A stretch of 64,000 nt of DNA from Aliarcobacter sp. (GTDB lineage Bacteria; Campylobacterota; Campylobacteria; Campylobacterales; Arcobacteraceae). The notes under the pieces were generated by a model. The model saw only the letters and a list, made by a program, of their open reading frames with translations, did no database searches and was not told the origin of the DNA. The translations under genes were made by a program, and so were the position numbers. Positions 16,319 through 25,597 of this stretch are shown here, in pieces. The DNA lies in assembly GCA_028689025.1 (NCBI GenBank), contig JAQTXA010000014.1:1-64000 (forward strand), written 5' to 3'. Every line of letters starts with the position of its first letter. Within the stretch, counting starts at the first letter, position 1.

Positions 16319-18310
16319 ATGCGTTATGACGTACTAATAGTAACAGATGAGCAAGAACTATTTAAAAATTTTAAAAAATATGCTTCAAAAATAATGAGGA
16401 ATATAAACATCACACTCTCTTTTGAGTGTGATGATATTTATGATGCTATTGAATATACTGATTTACTAATAATAGACATAAATGTACATAGTTACTTTAA
16501 TCCTTTAGAAAATTATTTAGAAAAAAAAGTTCATGCGATTTTTTTAGTTGATGCAGATTTACACTTAGAAAAATACTCGATTATAAAACAAGAAGATGTT
16601 TTATATAAACCTTTAGATTTAGATAAATTAATTTTAAAAATAAAACATTATACGAATTTAGTTGATGCAAATATCGTTCTGAAAAAAGAAGAAGAATTTT
16701 CAAATTCAATAATTAATAATATAGATTATCCAATTTTTTCTATTGATAATGAAAAAGTAATTTTCTCAAATGATCATTTTTTTAAACTTTTAGATTGTAC
16801 TTCTTTGGAGGAAATTAATAGTAAATATAAAAATATTACTGATATTTTTCAAGAAGGAGAAGGTTGTTTTACTAATTTTGATGATAAATTATTTGAGAAA
16901 TGTGAAAATAAAAATATAAAAGTTTGTATAAATAGTAATAATATTAAAAAATATTTCTCTTTACAAAAAATTCTTTTATCACATAATAATACTTCAATTA
17001 TTATTTTACATGATATAAGCCATGAAATTGAACATAAACATGAATTGTATAAACTTTTATATACTGATAATTTAACTGAATTCCCAAATAGAGCTAAATT
17101 AATTGAAGATTTACATACAAATAATTTAAATTTAGAAGCTGTTTGTTTATTAAATATTAACTCTTTTAAAGAAGTAAATGATTTTTTTGGACATAAAGTT
17201 GGTGATTCAATATTAATTGATGTTGCTAAATTAATCAATGAAAAAGTGAAACTTGTAGGAAGTCATATAAAACTTTATAAATTTCCCTCTGATAATTATT
17301 GTATTACAAATACAAAAGATTGCCAAGAGAGTTTTATTGAGCTTATTAAAAATATAGTTGAGTCAGTTTATAAAAGAGTATTTGTTTATGAATTGTATGA
17401 AATTGATATTAGAATAACAGCTGGTATCTCTTTTTCAAATAAAAACAACAAATTAATTACAGCAGATATTGCTTTACAATCAGCAAAAAAAGATCATAAA
17501 GATTATCTTGTTTTTTATGATGAACTTGATAAATTCAGAGAATATGAAAATAATATGCTTTGGACAAAAAAATTAAAATCTGCATTTATTAATGATAATA
17601 TTGAAGTATATTTTCAACCACTTGTAAATAATAGAACTTTAAAAGTTGATAAATATGAGTGTTTAGTGAGACTAATTGATGAAGAAGGAAAAGTTGTAGC
17701 ACCATATTTTTTCCTTGATATTTCAAAAAAATCTAATCAATATACCAAACTTACAAAAATTGTTTTAGAAAAATCATTCCAAAAATTTGAACATTTACCT
17801 TTTGAATTTTCTGTAAATATTTCATATGAAGATATTGAAAATCCTGATTTTTTAAATTTTGTAAAAGAATTACTGAAAAAATATGAGGTTAAAAATAGAG
17901 TTGTATTTGAAATACTTGAAGATGAAAGTATAAAAAATTATAATCTTTTAATCTCTTTTGTAGATGAAGTAAAATCACTAGGATGTAAAGTTGCTATTGA
18001 TGATTTTGGGAGTGGATATTCTAATTTTGAACATCTTTTAAAAATGAATATTGATTATTTAAAAATTGATGCTTCTTTAATAAAAAATATTGCAACAAAT
18101 GAAAATTCTTATAAAATAACAAAAACTATCATAGAATTTGCAAAAAATTTAAATCTTAAAACTATTGCTGAATATGTTGAAAATGAAGAAATATTTAATA
18201 TTGTTAGAAATTTAGGAGCTGATTATTCTCAAGGCTATTTTTTCTCAGCTCCAATTTCAGCCCCAAATATAGTAGAATATAATGAAAGTACAGACAAAAA
18301 TGATGAATAA
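16319..18310 (+). CDS. Receiver-like / degenerate GGDEF / EAL c-di-GMP phosphodiesterase
   Basis: 663 residues from the ATG at 16319. A TTG immediately upstream is also in frame, but the ATG is better spaced from AAGG. The N-terminal 120 residues look like a diverged receiver domain. A PAS-like segment (about 125-235) precedes a GGDEF-type domain whose active-site loop reads FPSDNY instead of GGDEF, so cyclase activity is unlikely. The EAL domain (about 420-655) keeps the expected residues: ECLVRL, NISYEDI, FEILED, DDFGSGYSN, KIDASL, AEYVEN and QGYFFSAP. It is therefore probably an active phosphodiesterase. The end overlaps the start of the following GGDEF response regulator, suggesting a coupled synthesis/degradation pair. 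Confidence 0.88.
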   Translation: MRYDVLIVTDEQELFKNFKKYASKIMRNINITLSFECDDIYDAIEYTDLLIIDINVHSYFNPLENYLEKKVHAIFLVDADLHLEKYSIIKQEDVLYKPLDLDKLILKIKHYTNLVDANIVLKKEEEFSNSIINNIDYPIFSIDNEKVIFSNDHFFKLLDCTSLEEINSKYKNITDIFQEGEGCFTNFDDKLFEKCENKNIKVCINSNNIKKYFSLQKILLSHNNTSIIILHDISHEIEHKHELYKLLYTDNLTEFPNRAKLIEDLHTNNLNLEAVCLLNINSFKEVNDFFGHKVGDSILIDVAKLINEKVKLVGSHIKLYKFPSDNYCITNTKDCQESFIELIKNIVESVYKRVFVYELYEIDIRITAGISFSNKNNKLITADIALQSAKKDHKDYLVFYDELDKFREYENNMLWTKKLKSAFINDNIEVYFQPLVNNRTLKVDKYECLVRLIDEEGKVVAPYFFLDISKKSNQYTKLTKIVLEKSFQKFEHLPFEFSVNISYEDIENPDFLNFVKELLKKYEVKNRVVFEILEDESIKNYNLLISFVDEVKSLGCKVAIDDFGSGYSNFEHLLKMNIDYLKIDASLIKNIATNENSYKITKTIIEFAKNLNLKTIAEYVENEEIFNIVRNLGADYSQGYFFSAPISAPNIVEYNESTDKNDE

Positions 18311-19619
18311 AGAGATTTTAAAAACCATTTCAGTTTTATATGTTGAAGATGAAACTGATGTAAGAGAATTTACTTCAAAATTATTAGCTTCTTTACTTAA
18401 AAATGTTTATGTTGCACAAGATGGTCTTGAAGGTTTAAAAATATTTGAAGAACATAAAGATGATATAGATTTAATTGTTTCAGACATTAATATGCCTAAA
18501 ATGGATGGCTTATCTATGTGTGAGGCTATCAAAAAAATAAATAATGAAGTTCCTCTTGTAATTACAAGTGCCCATAATGATACTAATTTTCTTAAAAGGT
18601 CAATTGAGATTGGTGTTACTACTTATGCCATGAAACCAATTGATTTATACCAATTGATTGAGAGTATTATAAAGGCAATGGAGCCTATTATTTTAAAAAG
18701 AAAACTCATAGAACTAAATTTATCTCTTGAGAGTAAGATTGAGCAAGAAATTAGTAAAATCAAGTCTATTTTAGATGCTCAAGACAATATTATAATTGTT
18801 ACAAATAAAGAAGAGATTACAAATGTAAATAAAAAATTCCTTGACTTTTTTGGAGTAAATAATTTTGATGAATTTATATCTACTAAAAAAAATATTTTTG
18901 ATTTTTTTGAAGAAGAGTTTGGGTTTATTACAAAAGAGCAAATTAATAAACAAGAATCATGGATTAAATATATAAAAGAGTTACATGAAATTGATAGAAT
19001 TGTTAAAATAAAAGGTGCTTCAGAAGAAGAGAGAATCTTTGCAATAAATGTTGATTATTATGATAACAAAGATGACTATTATGTTTTTTCACTAACTGAT
19101 ATTACAAAATTAAAAGAGAAATCAAATCTTTTAGAATATCAAGCAAGTCATGATAAATTGACAGGTTTATTTAATAGAAATAAATTTGATGAAATTTATA
19201 CAAAAGAGATAAAACGAGCAAGAAGATATGAGAATAATTTATCAATTATTATTTTTGATGTAGATGATTTTAAAATAGTAAATGATACTTATGGTCATCA
19301 AATTGGTGATGAAGTTTTAAAAGAGATGTCTCAAATTATGCTAAATAATGTTAGAGAACTAGACATAACTGTAAGATGGGGTGGAGAAGAATTTTTAATA
19401 CTTTTACCACAAACAAATTTAGAGGGAGCTATTCTAGCTGCAAATAAAATAAAAACAGCTATAAAAGAACACTCTTTTACAGATAAATCTTTAATAATAA
19501 CTGGAAGTTTTGGAGTTACTCAACTTTTAGATGAAGACAATGAAAGGGATTTTATTTCAAGAGCAGATAAACTTCTATACGAAGCAAAAAGAACAGGAAA
19601 AAATAAAGTAATCTCTTAA
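18300..19619 (+). CDS. Response regulator - PAS - GGDEF diguanylate cyclase
   Basis: About 439 residues from the tandem ATGs at 18300/18303, which overlap the stop of the upstream EAL gene. A longer start at 18282 is possible but would extend the overlap. The receiver domain (1-120) has VLYVEDE, the phosphoacceptor in LIVSDINMPKMDG and the Lys of AMKPID. A PAS-like region (about 160-270) leads to a GGDEF domain whose active motif RWGGEEFLI and upstream FDVDDFKIVNDTYGHQIGD are intact. It should make c-di-GMP upon phosphorylation. It is likely antagonistic to the EAL neighbour. It ends at a short hairpin. Confidence 0.92.
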   Translation: MMNKEILKTISVLYVEDETDVREFTSKLLASLLKNVYVAQDGLEGLKIFEEHKDDIDLIVSDINMPKMDGLSMCEAIKKINNEVPLVITSAHNDTNFLKRSIEIGVTTYAMKPIDLYQLIESIIKAMEPIILKRKLIELNLSLESKIEQEISKIKSILDAQDNIIIVTNKEEITNVNKKFLDFFGVNNFDEFISTKKNIFDFFEEEFGFITKEQINKQESWIKYIKELHEIDRIVKIKGASEEERIFAINVDYYDNKDDYYVFSLTDITKLKEKSNLLEYQASHDKLTGLFNRNKFDEIYTKEIKRARRYENNLSIIIFDVDDFKIVNDTYGHQIGDEVLKEMSQIMLNNVRELDITVRWGGEEFLILLPQTNLEGAILAANKIKTAIKEHSFTDKSLIITGSFGVTQLLDEDNERDFISRADKLLYEAKRTGKNKVIS

Positions 19620-19626
19620 AAGAGAT
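19611..19626 (+). terminator. Short hairpin after the GGDEF response regulator
   Basis: ATCTCT and AGAGAT pair around a TAAA loop at the stop codon, between two converging genes. The stem is only 6 bp and lacks a clean T run, so termination is a weak call. Confidence 0.3.
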
Positions 19627-19640
19627 ACTTTATCAAAAAA

Positions 19641-20363
19641 CTAGAAACTAAAGTCTTCACCTAAATAGTGTTCTCGTACTTTTACATCATTTCTAATCTC
19701 TTCACTTGTTCCACTTGATAATAAAGCACCTGCTTTCATAACATAAGCTCTATCACAAATTTGAAGAGTTTCTCTAACATTATGGTCTGTTATTAAAACT
19801 CCAATATTTATTTTTGTTAATTGATGAATTATCTCTTGAATATCTTTTACAGCTATTGGATCAACTCCTGCAAATGGCTCATCTAAAAGTAAAAATTTTG
19901 GTTGAGATACTAATGCTCTCGCAATTTCAGTTCTTCTTCTCTCTCCACCAGAAAGTGAAACACCCAATCTTTGACGAATTGGTTCAATATTAAACAGTTC
20001 AAGTAATTCTTCAACTCTTTTATGTTGTTCATCTTTATCATCTGTAACAATTTGAGCAGCTAACATTAAATTATCTTCAACTGATAAATCTTTGAAAATC
20101 GAAGACTCTTGAGGTAAATAACCTATTCCTTTTAAAGCTCTTTTATGCAGAGGAAGTGAAGTAATATCTTTATCATCAAAAAAAACATTTCCAGCTGTTG
20201 GTTTTACTAATCCACAAACAGTATAAAAGGTCGTTGTTTTTCCAGCTCCATTTGGTCCTAATAAACCAACAATTTCTCCTGATTTTACTTCAAGAGAAAT
20301 ACCATGAAGTATTTGTGTTTTTTTGATAGTTTTTGTTATATCTTTTATATGTAATTTATGCAT
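19641..20363 (-). CDS. lptB: LPS export ABC transporter ATPase
   Basis: A 240-residue ABC ATPase with all functional motifs: Walker [12 protein letters not shown]-loop in YLPQESSIF, signature LSGGERRR, Walker [14 protein letters not shown] and the switch His in ITDHNV. The [15 protein letters not shown] and [12 protein letters not shown] stretches are characteristic of LptB. It drives the LptFG inner-membrane extractor that moves lipopolysaccharide to the outer membrane. It overlaps the upstream tsaE gene by eight bases, so the two are co-transcribed. LptB and KdsB from this window act in the same pathway. Confidence 0.96.
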   Translation of the reverse strand: MHKLHIKDITKTIKKTQILHGISLEVKSGEIVGLLGPNGAGKTTTFYTVCGLVKPTAGNVFFDDKDITSLPLHKRALKGIGYLPQESSIFKDLSVEDNLMLAAQIVTDDKDEQHKRVEELLELFNIEPIRQRLGVSLSGGERRRTEIARALVSQPKFLLLDEPFAGVDPIAVKDIQEIIHQLTKINIGVLITDHNVRETLQICDRAYVMKAGALLSSGTSEEIRNDVKVREHYLGEDFSF

Positions 20364-20769
20364 TTATTTTATATAGCCTTTTATTATCTTTTTTTTCTAT
20401 TTCAATTAAAATCACTTTATATCCATAATCATTTAAAATCTCTTCAAGTTTTTCATCACCCCACTCTACAAAGTGAACACCTTGTTTCTCAAACTCTTCA
20501 AGCATACCAAGTGAGATAAATTCACTTAATGTTTTGTTATAAACATCATAATGAAAAATATCATTAGAATAAATAGCTTGTAGTGAAAAAGTAGGAGACG
20601 TAACTAAATCATCTAAACCCAAAGCTTTTACATAATTTTTAACAAGGGTTGTTTTCCCACTCGCTAAATCACCTCTTAAAATTATTATGCAATCTTCAAT
20701 AATAATCTCTTTTAAACAATCAGTTAAAACTTCTAACTGATTTAATTCCAATTCAAACTCTTTTTGCAA
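20356..20769 (-). CDS. tsaE: tRNA threonylcarbamoyladenosine biosynthesis ATPase
   Basis: A 137-residue protein with the P-loop [12 protein letters not shown] and the family segments TSPTFSL, FHYDVY and VEWGDE. TsaE supports the TsaB-TsaD complex in forming t6A at position 37 of tRNAs reading ANN codons. The length is typical. It sits between trpD (eight bases upstream) and lptB (overlapping) in a leftward cluster. Confidence 0.95.
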   Translation of the reverse strand: MQKEFELELNQLEVLTDCLKEIIIEDCIIILRGDLASGKTTLVKNYVKALGLDDLVTSPTFSLQAIYSNDIFHYDVYNKTLSEFISLGMLEEFEKQGVHFVEWGDEKLEEILNDYGYKVILIEIEKKDNKRLYKINA

Positions 20770-20777
20770 GAAAAGTC

Positions 20778-21761
20778 CTAACTTAATTGATTAGAAACTT
20801 TTATTATTTGTTCTAATTTTGCTTTTGCTGCTCCACTCATAATAGCATCTTTTGCGATATCAATACCATCTTTGAAATCCCTAGCTTTTTCATCAATAAT
20901 TAAAGCTGCTGCTGCATTTAATAAAACAATATCAAGTTTTGCACCAACTATTTTTTTTGATAAAATATCTGTTGTAAGTTTTGCATTATACTCAGGACCC
21001 TCACCAATAATATCATCTTTAGATGCTATTGGAATGCCATAATTCTCAGGATTTATTTCAATATCTGTGATTTTCCCATTTATTAAAAGTGTCGCATAAG
21101 TTATGTCTGAAACTGAAATTTCATCCATTCCATCATTTGAAGATAAAATCATTGCTCTTTTTGTATCTAACATATCAAGAGCTGTTGCTATTCTATTTAT
21201 ATAATCTTTATCAAATACACCAATTACTTGTTTTGTAACACCTGCTGGATTACATAAAGGCCCTAGAATATTCATAATAGTTCTGTGTGGAATTGTTTTT
21301 CTAACTGGTGTAATATATTTCATAGCAGGATGATGATTAGCTGCAAACATAAAAGCAAATCCTGTTTCTTCAAGCATTTTTGCAGTATTTTCTAAACTCA
21401 AATTTAAATTTACTCCTAAAGCTTCAAGCATATCAGCACTTCCAGATTTACTTGTAACACTTCTATTTCCATGTTTTGCCACATAACAGTCACAAGCTGA
21501 AAGTAAAATAGAAACGGTACTTGAGATATTAAAACTATAACTTTTATCTCCACCAGTTCCTACAACATCAATTGCTTTTGCTCTTAAATCTTCATGGATA
21601 GGAAGTGGAATAAGATGATCTCTCATAGCACTTGCTGCACCTGCTATTTCAGCTGCTGTTTCACCTCTTTCGTAAAGTTCAAGTAAATATTCTCTAACTT
21701 CTTCTTGCGATAATCTATTTTCAAAAATATCATCAAATTTTAATTTAGCTGCATTAAACAT
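20778..21761 (-). CDS. trpD: Anthranilate phosphoribosyltransferase
   Basis: A 327-residue protein with the PRPP-binding loop VGTGGDKSYSFNIS and the KHGNRSVTSKSGSADMLEAL motif of the family. The Mg-site DE pair is in DGMDEISVSD. It transfers the phosphoribosyl group to anthranilate in tryptophan synthesis. It is a single-function protein, not fused to TrpG, and no other trp gene is adjacent. A TrpB homologue lies some 22 kb away, so the pathway genes are dispersed. The start codon abuts the stop of the S4 gene. Confidence 0.96.
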   Translation of the reverse strand: MFNAAKLKFDDIFENRLSQEEVREYLLELYERGETAAEIAGAASAMRDHLIPLPIHEDLRAKAIDVVGTGGDKSYSFNISSTVSILLSACDCYVAKHGNRSVTSKSGSADMLEALGVNLNLSLENTAKMLEETGFAFMFAANHHPAMKYITPVRKTIPHRTIMNILGPLCNPAGVTKQVIGVFDKDYINRIATALDMLDTKRAMILSSNDGMDEISVSDITYATLLINGKITDIEINPENYGIPIASKDDIIGEGPEYNAKLTTDILSKKIVGAKLDIVLLNAAAALIIDEKARDFKDGIDIAKDAIMSGAAKAKLEQIIKVSNQLS

Positions 21762-22010
21762 TTAGTCGATCCTTTGTACATATTCTTCTATTTTTGATTT
21801 TGGAGTTGATTTTGTAGATGGTATTTGTAATACTTTGAATTTTTCAGTTTTTTCTAAATACCTAATCTCGATTGTGTCTCCAACCTTAACTTCTTTTGCT
21901 TTTTTCACAGCTTGGTCATTTATAAAAACAACTTTGTGCTCAAGCATATCCTCAGCTACTGCTCTTCGTTTTGTAATATTAACGGCATTTAAAAATTTAT
22001 CTATTCTCAT
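21762..22010 (-). CDS. S4-domain RNA-binding protein (Hsp15-like)
   Basis: An 82-residue protein made almost wholly of an S4 domain (MRIDKFLNAVNITKRRAVAE, then VFINDQAVKKAKEVKVGDTI). Small S4 proteins of this type bind rRNA or stalled 50S subunits, as Hsp15 does. It is the promoter-proximal gene of the trpD - tsaE - lptB run, with no gap to trpD. The exact RNA target is not evident. Confidence 0.88.
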   Translation of the reverse strand: MRIDKFLNAVNITKRRAVAEDMLEHKVVFINDQAVKKAKEVKVGDTIEIRYLEKTEKFKVLQIPSTKSTPKSKIEEYVQRID

Positions 22011-22134
22011 AACATAGATTATAGCAAAAATTAATTAAATAGGTCTTTTAAGTAAACTTGCAAAAAAATTACATCTCTGTAACCAAGGATATTTACTATT
22101 TAATAAATTAAATTTGTTTATAGTAAAAATTCGT

Positions 22135-22140
22135 TAAAAT
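22135..22140 (+). promoter_or_regulatory. Candidate -10 box for argG
   Basis: TAAAAT lies about 38 bases before the argG start, in the 167-base divergent region with the S4 gene, where several T-rich tracts precede it. No ARG-box palindrome was identified by eye. Confidence 0.3.
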
Positions 22141-22177
22141 GTTACCCTTAAAAATAATGTAACCATAGGATAGATTT

Positions 22178-23419
22178 ATGAGTAAAAAAGATATTAAAAA
22201 AGTAGTTTTAGCGTATAGTGGAGGTCTTGATACTTCTATTATTTTAAAATGGCTTCAAGATGAATATAACGCTGAAGTTATCACTTTCACGGCTGATTTA
22301 GGTCAAGGTGAAGAAGTTGAACCAGCTAGAACTAAAGCGATAGCTTGTGGTATTAAACCTGAAAATGTTTTCATTTTAGATATTAAAGAAGAGTTTGTAA
22401 AAGATTATGTTTTCCCTATGTTTAGAGCAAATGCAATTTATGAAGGTGAGTATTTACTTGGAACTTCAATTGCACGTCCTTTAATTGCAAAAAAATTAAT
22501 TGATATTGCAAACCAAACAGGAGCAGAAGCTGTTTCGCATGGAGCAACTGGAAAAGGAAATGACCAAGTTAGATTTGAATTAGGTGCATTAGCATTAAGA
22601 CCTGATATTAAAGTTATTGCTCCTTGGAGAGAATGGGAATTAAATTCTAGAGAAAGTTTACTTGAGTATGCTAGAAAAAATGGAATTGAAATCGCTCAAA
22701 AACATGTTGATGAAAATGGTAATCCAAAAATTAGCCCATATTCAATGGATGCTAACCTTTTACATATCTCTTATGAGGGTTTACATTTAGAAAATCCAAA
22801 TAACGAACCAGAAGAGTCTATGTGGTTATGGACAACAGCACCTGAAAAAGCTCCTGATGTTCCTGAATATTTAACTATAACATACAAAAATGGTGATCCA
22901 GTTGCTATTGATGGTGTTGAAATGTCACCAGCTACATTACTTACTAAATTAAATGAGTATGGAAATAGAAATGGTATTGGTAGAGCTGATATTGTTGAAA
23001 ACAGATATGTTGGTATGAAAGCTAGAGGTTGTTATGAAACTCCAGGTGGAACTATCATGTTAAAAGCTCATAGAGCAATTGAATCTATTTGTTTAGATAG
23101 AGAAGCTGCTCACTTAAAAGATGAGTTAATGCCAAGATATGCTAAGTTAATCTACCAAGGATATTGGTTCTCTCCTGAGAGAGAAATGCTTCAAGCTGCT
23201 ATTGATGCAACTCAAAAACATGTTGAAGGAACTGTTAAAATTAAACTTTATAAAGGGAATGTTACAGTAATTGGTAGGGATTCTATAAAATCACTGTACA
23301 ATGATGCTTATTCAACTTTTGAAAAAGATGAAGTTTATAACCAAAAAGATGCTGAAGGATTTATTAGACTTAATGCATTAAGATTTATCATCGCTGGTAA
23401 AAACCAAAACAGAAACTAA
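22178..23419 (+). CDS. argG: Argininosuccinate synthase
   Basis: A 413-residue protein with the PP-loop signature [16 protein letters not shown] at the N-terminus and the [13 protein letters not shown] motif. The length matches the family. It condenses citrulline and aspartate, using ATP, to argininosuccinate in arginine synthesis. A 9-bp terminator hairpin follows within a few bases of the stop, so it is probably monocistronic. Confidence 0.98.
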   Translation: MSKKDIKKVVLAYSGGLDTSIILKWLQDEYNAEVITFTADLGQGEEVEPARTKAIACGIKPENVFILDIKEEFVKDYVFPMFRANAIYEGEYLLGTSIARPLIAKKLIDIANQTGAEAVSHGATGKGNDQVRFELGALALRPDIKVIAPWREWELNSRESLLEYARKNGIEIAQKHVDENGNPKISPYSMDANLLHISYEGLHLENPNNEPEESMWLWTTAPEKAPDVPEYLTITYKNGDPVAIDGVEMSPATLLTKLNEYGNRNGIGRADIVENRYVGMKARGCYETPGGTIMLKAHRAIESICLDREAAHLKDELMPRYAKLIYQGYWFSPEREMLQAAIDATQKHVEGTVKIKLYKGNVTVIGRDSIKSLYNDAYSTFEKDEVYNQKDAEGFIRLNALRFIIAGKNQNRN

Positions 23420-23422
23420 TAT

Positions 23423-23443
23423 TAAGGTGGATTTTCCACCTTA
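23423..23443 (+). terminator. Terminator of argG
   Basis: A perfect 9-bp stem (TAAGGTGGA / TCCACCTTA) with a 3-base T loop lies just downstream of argG. It contains a GC-rich core, unusual for this region, followed by a T-rich segment. It separates argG from the peptidase/ATP-grasp operon. Confidence 0.75.
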
Positions 23444-23560
23444 TATTTATCATTATCCTCACTTTCATTTATATTCCTTACCTTTTGTAACTCAACTGTA
23501 ATTGTCTCTTAATTGTAATCTTTAACAAATAAAATTGTTCACCTTACTAATGGATGTATC

Positions 23561-24655
23561 ATGAATTATTTAGAAGATTTAGAAAAAATCATTAGTATCA
23601 ACTCATATACAAAAAACAAAAAAGGTGTAGATGAAGTTGGTTCTATAATGTCTAAATGGCTGGAAGAATTAGGCTTTAAATTAACAACTTATAAAAAAGA
23701 ACTTATCGGTAATCATCTGTTTTTTACCTCCGAAAAGAAATCGGGAAAAAAAATACTTTTATTGGGTCATAATGATACTGTTTTCCCACCAAACAGTTTT
23801 GAGGGATTTTTACAAGATGAAACTTGGGTTTATGGACCTGGTGTTTGTGATATGAAAGGTGGAAATATTGTTGCCCTTCAAGCTTTAAGAAATATACACA
23901 AAAAAAATAATGAAATATGTAATATAGATTTTTTATTAGTTTCTGATGAAGAAACAGGAAGTGATGATTCAAAAGAGATAACAGCTTTACTTGCAACAAA
24001 TTATGACTACTGTTTTGTTTTTGAAGCAGCAGGAATTAATATGGAAGTTGTAACCCAAAGAAAAGGTGTTGGAACTTTTACGATTACTATTGATGGCTTG
24101 GCAGCTCATGCTGGAAATCATTATGACAAAGGAATTGATGCTAATTTGGAAGCTAGTTACAAACTTCAAGAGTTAGTAAAACTTACAAATTTAGAACTTC
24201 AAACAACTGTTAATGTTGGAAAAATAAATGGTGGAATTGGTGCAAATACAATCTCTCCCAAATGTGAACTACTTTTAGAAATTAGATACACCACAAATGA
24301 TGAAAAAATAAGAGTTTTAATCGCCTTAAATAAAATCACAAATACTTCTTATGTGACTGGAACTATTTCAACTCTTAGTGGCTCAATCCAAAGGGATGTA
24401 ATGCAAGAGAATGAAAAACAACTAGAACTAATAAAAGAGTTAGAAACTATCACAAACTCTAAAATCTTAACTGAAAAAAGAGGTGGTGTTAGTGATGCAA
24501 ACATAGTTGCAAGTTGTGGAGTAACTACTCTTGATGGCTTTGGACCTTTTGGTGATGGAGATCACACAATAAAAGAAAGAGCTTTAAAAAGTAGTTTTGA
24601 GTCAAGAATAGAATTAATGACAAAAATCTTAAATCATTTTCAAACAAATTTATAA
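23561..24655 (+). CDS. M20-family metallopeptidase (carboxypeptidase G2-like)
   Basis: A 364-residue protein with a complete di-zinc site. It includes GHND (His70, Asp72), the bridging Asp97 in VCDMKGG, the catalytic Glu pair in SDEETGSDDS (130-131), an acidic ligand in FVFEAAG and the C-terminal His in GDGDHTIKE. The lid/dimerisation domain is also present. The closest style is glutamate carboxypeptidase/CPG2, which removes C-terminal or gamma-linked glutamate from amides. There is no signal peptide, so it is cytoplasmic. It starts the operon that continues with two ATP-grasp proteins and an M14 peptidase. It may process or recycle the amide products of those ligases; this is inference. Confidence 0.88.
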   Translation: MNYLEDLEKIISINSYTKNKKGVDEVGSIMSKWLEELGFKLTTYKKELIGNHLFFTSEKKSGKKILLLGHNDTVFPPNSFEGFLQDETWVYGPGVCDMKGGNIVALQALRNIHKKNNEICNIDFLLVSDEETGSDDSKEITALLATNYDYCFVFEAAGINMEVVTQRKGVGTFTITIDGLAAHAGNHYDKGIDANLEASYKLQELVKLTNLELQTTVNVGKINGGIGANTISPKCELLLEIRYTTNDEKIRVLIALNKITNTSYVTGTISTLSGSIQRDVMQENEKQLELIKELETITNSKILTEKRGGVSDANIVASCGVTTLDGFGPFGDGDHTIKERALKSSFESRIELMTKILNHFQTNL

Positions 24656-24667
24656 AAAGGGGACAAA

Positions 24668-25597
24668 GTGGCAAAAAGAAATATTGGTATGTGGTTATAT
24701 CAAAATAGTGGTGGAGAACAAATCCAAAAAAAGATGATTAAGTTGTTAAAAGAAAGAGATATAGATGTTCTTGCAAATGTAAATTTAAAAAATGCTATTG
24801 CAAAAAATGGTCATATTATTTATGAAATGAAAGATAAAAATGTAAAACTTGATAAATTAGACCTGTTTTTCTCTTACAATGCAGGAGAACAAACTCCTTA
24901 TCAAGTCTATTTATACAAAGCCCTAAATAGAATCATTCCAATGATTAACTCTTATGAAGCCTTTGAGTTAAGTGAAGACAAATTTCAAACTTCATTTTAT
25001 TTGCGAAAAAATGGAATAAGAACAGCCGATTATAAACTTTGCCACAGTAATGACACTCATAGATTAAATACTATCATGAAAAAATGGGAAAAAATGGTAT
25101 ATAAACCTGTTGATGGTTGGGGAGGAATTGGAGTTACAAAAATAGAGAACGAAGAAGCATTAAATATGTTAATTCCATTTTTAAGCCAAATAAATCTTAA
25201 ACATTTTTATGTGGAAAAATATGTTGATTATGATAATACAGATTATAGAGTAGATATTGTAGATGGACAATATGTTGGCTGTTATGGAAGAAAAGCAGCA
25301 ACTGGACATTGGAAAACAAATGTAACAAGTGGTGGAAGTGTATTTTTAAGAGAAGCAAATGATGAGATAGTAAATCTTGCAATTAAAGCTAGTAAAACTT
25401 TAGGATTGGATATTGCTGGTGTTGATATTATTTTTGATAGAAAAAAAGAGGAATATATAGTTTTAGAAGTAAATGGAATTCCTGCTTTTGCAACACCTGA
25501 ACAAGAAAAAATGGGCTTAAATTTTAACGATAAAAAAATAGATTTAATCGTTGATTTAATAGATAGAAAAACTATTAAAAAGGAAAATGAAAAATGA
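24668..25597 (+). CDS. RimK-like ATP-grasp carboxylate-amine ligase
   Basis: A 309-residue protein starting with GTG, 12 bases after the M20 stop and preceded by AGGGGA. The ATP-grasp features are a phosphate-binding loop (KPVDGWGGIGV near residue 143), GGSVF, the strand DIAGVDIIFDRK, and the metal-binding end EVNGIPAFA with the canonical Glu-x-Asn. These are closest to RimK, LysX and F420 gamma-glutamyl ligases, which form amide bonds between a carboxylate and an amino group through an acyl phosphate. The substrate cannot be deduced. The four-base overlap with the next gene (ATGA) indicates coupled translation. Confidence 0.85.
   Translation: MAKRNIGMWLYQNSGGEQIQKKMIKLLKERDIDVLANVNLKNAIAKNGHIIYEMKDKNVKLDKLDLFFSYNAGEQTPYQVYLYKALNRIIPMINSYEAFELSEDKFQTSFYLRKNGIRTADYKLCHSNDTHRLNTIMKKWEKMVYKPVDGWGGIGVTKIENEEALNMLIPFLSQINLKHFYVEKYVDYDNTDYRVDIVDGQYVGCYGRKAATGHWKTNVTSGGSVFLREANDEIVNLAIKASKTLGLDIAGVDIIFDRKKEEYIVLEVNGIPAFATPEQEKMGLNFNDKKIDLIVDLIDRKTIKKENEK

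Noticed and set aside
16849..17238. 129-residue minus-strand frame inside the EAL protein gene
   Set aside because: Antisense to a conserved GGDEF-type domain; composition is a reverse complement artefact.
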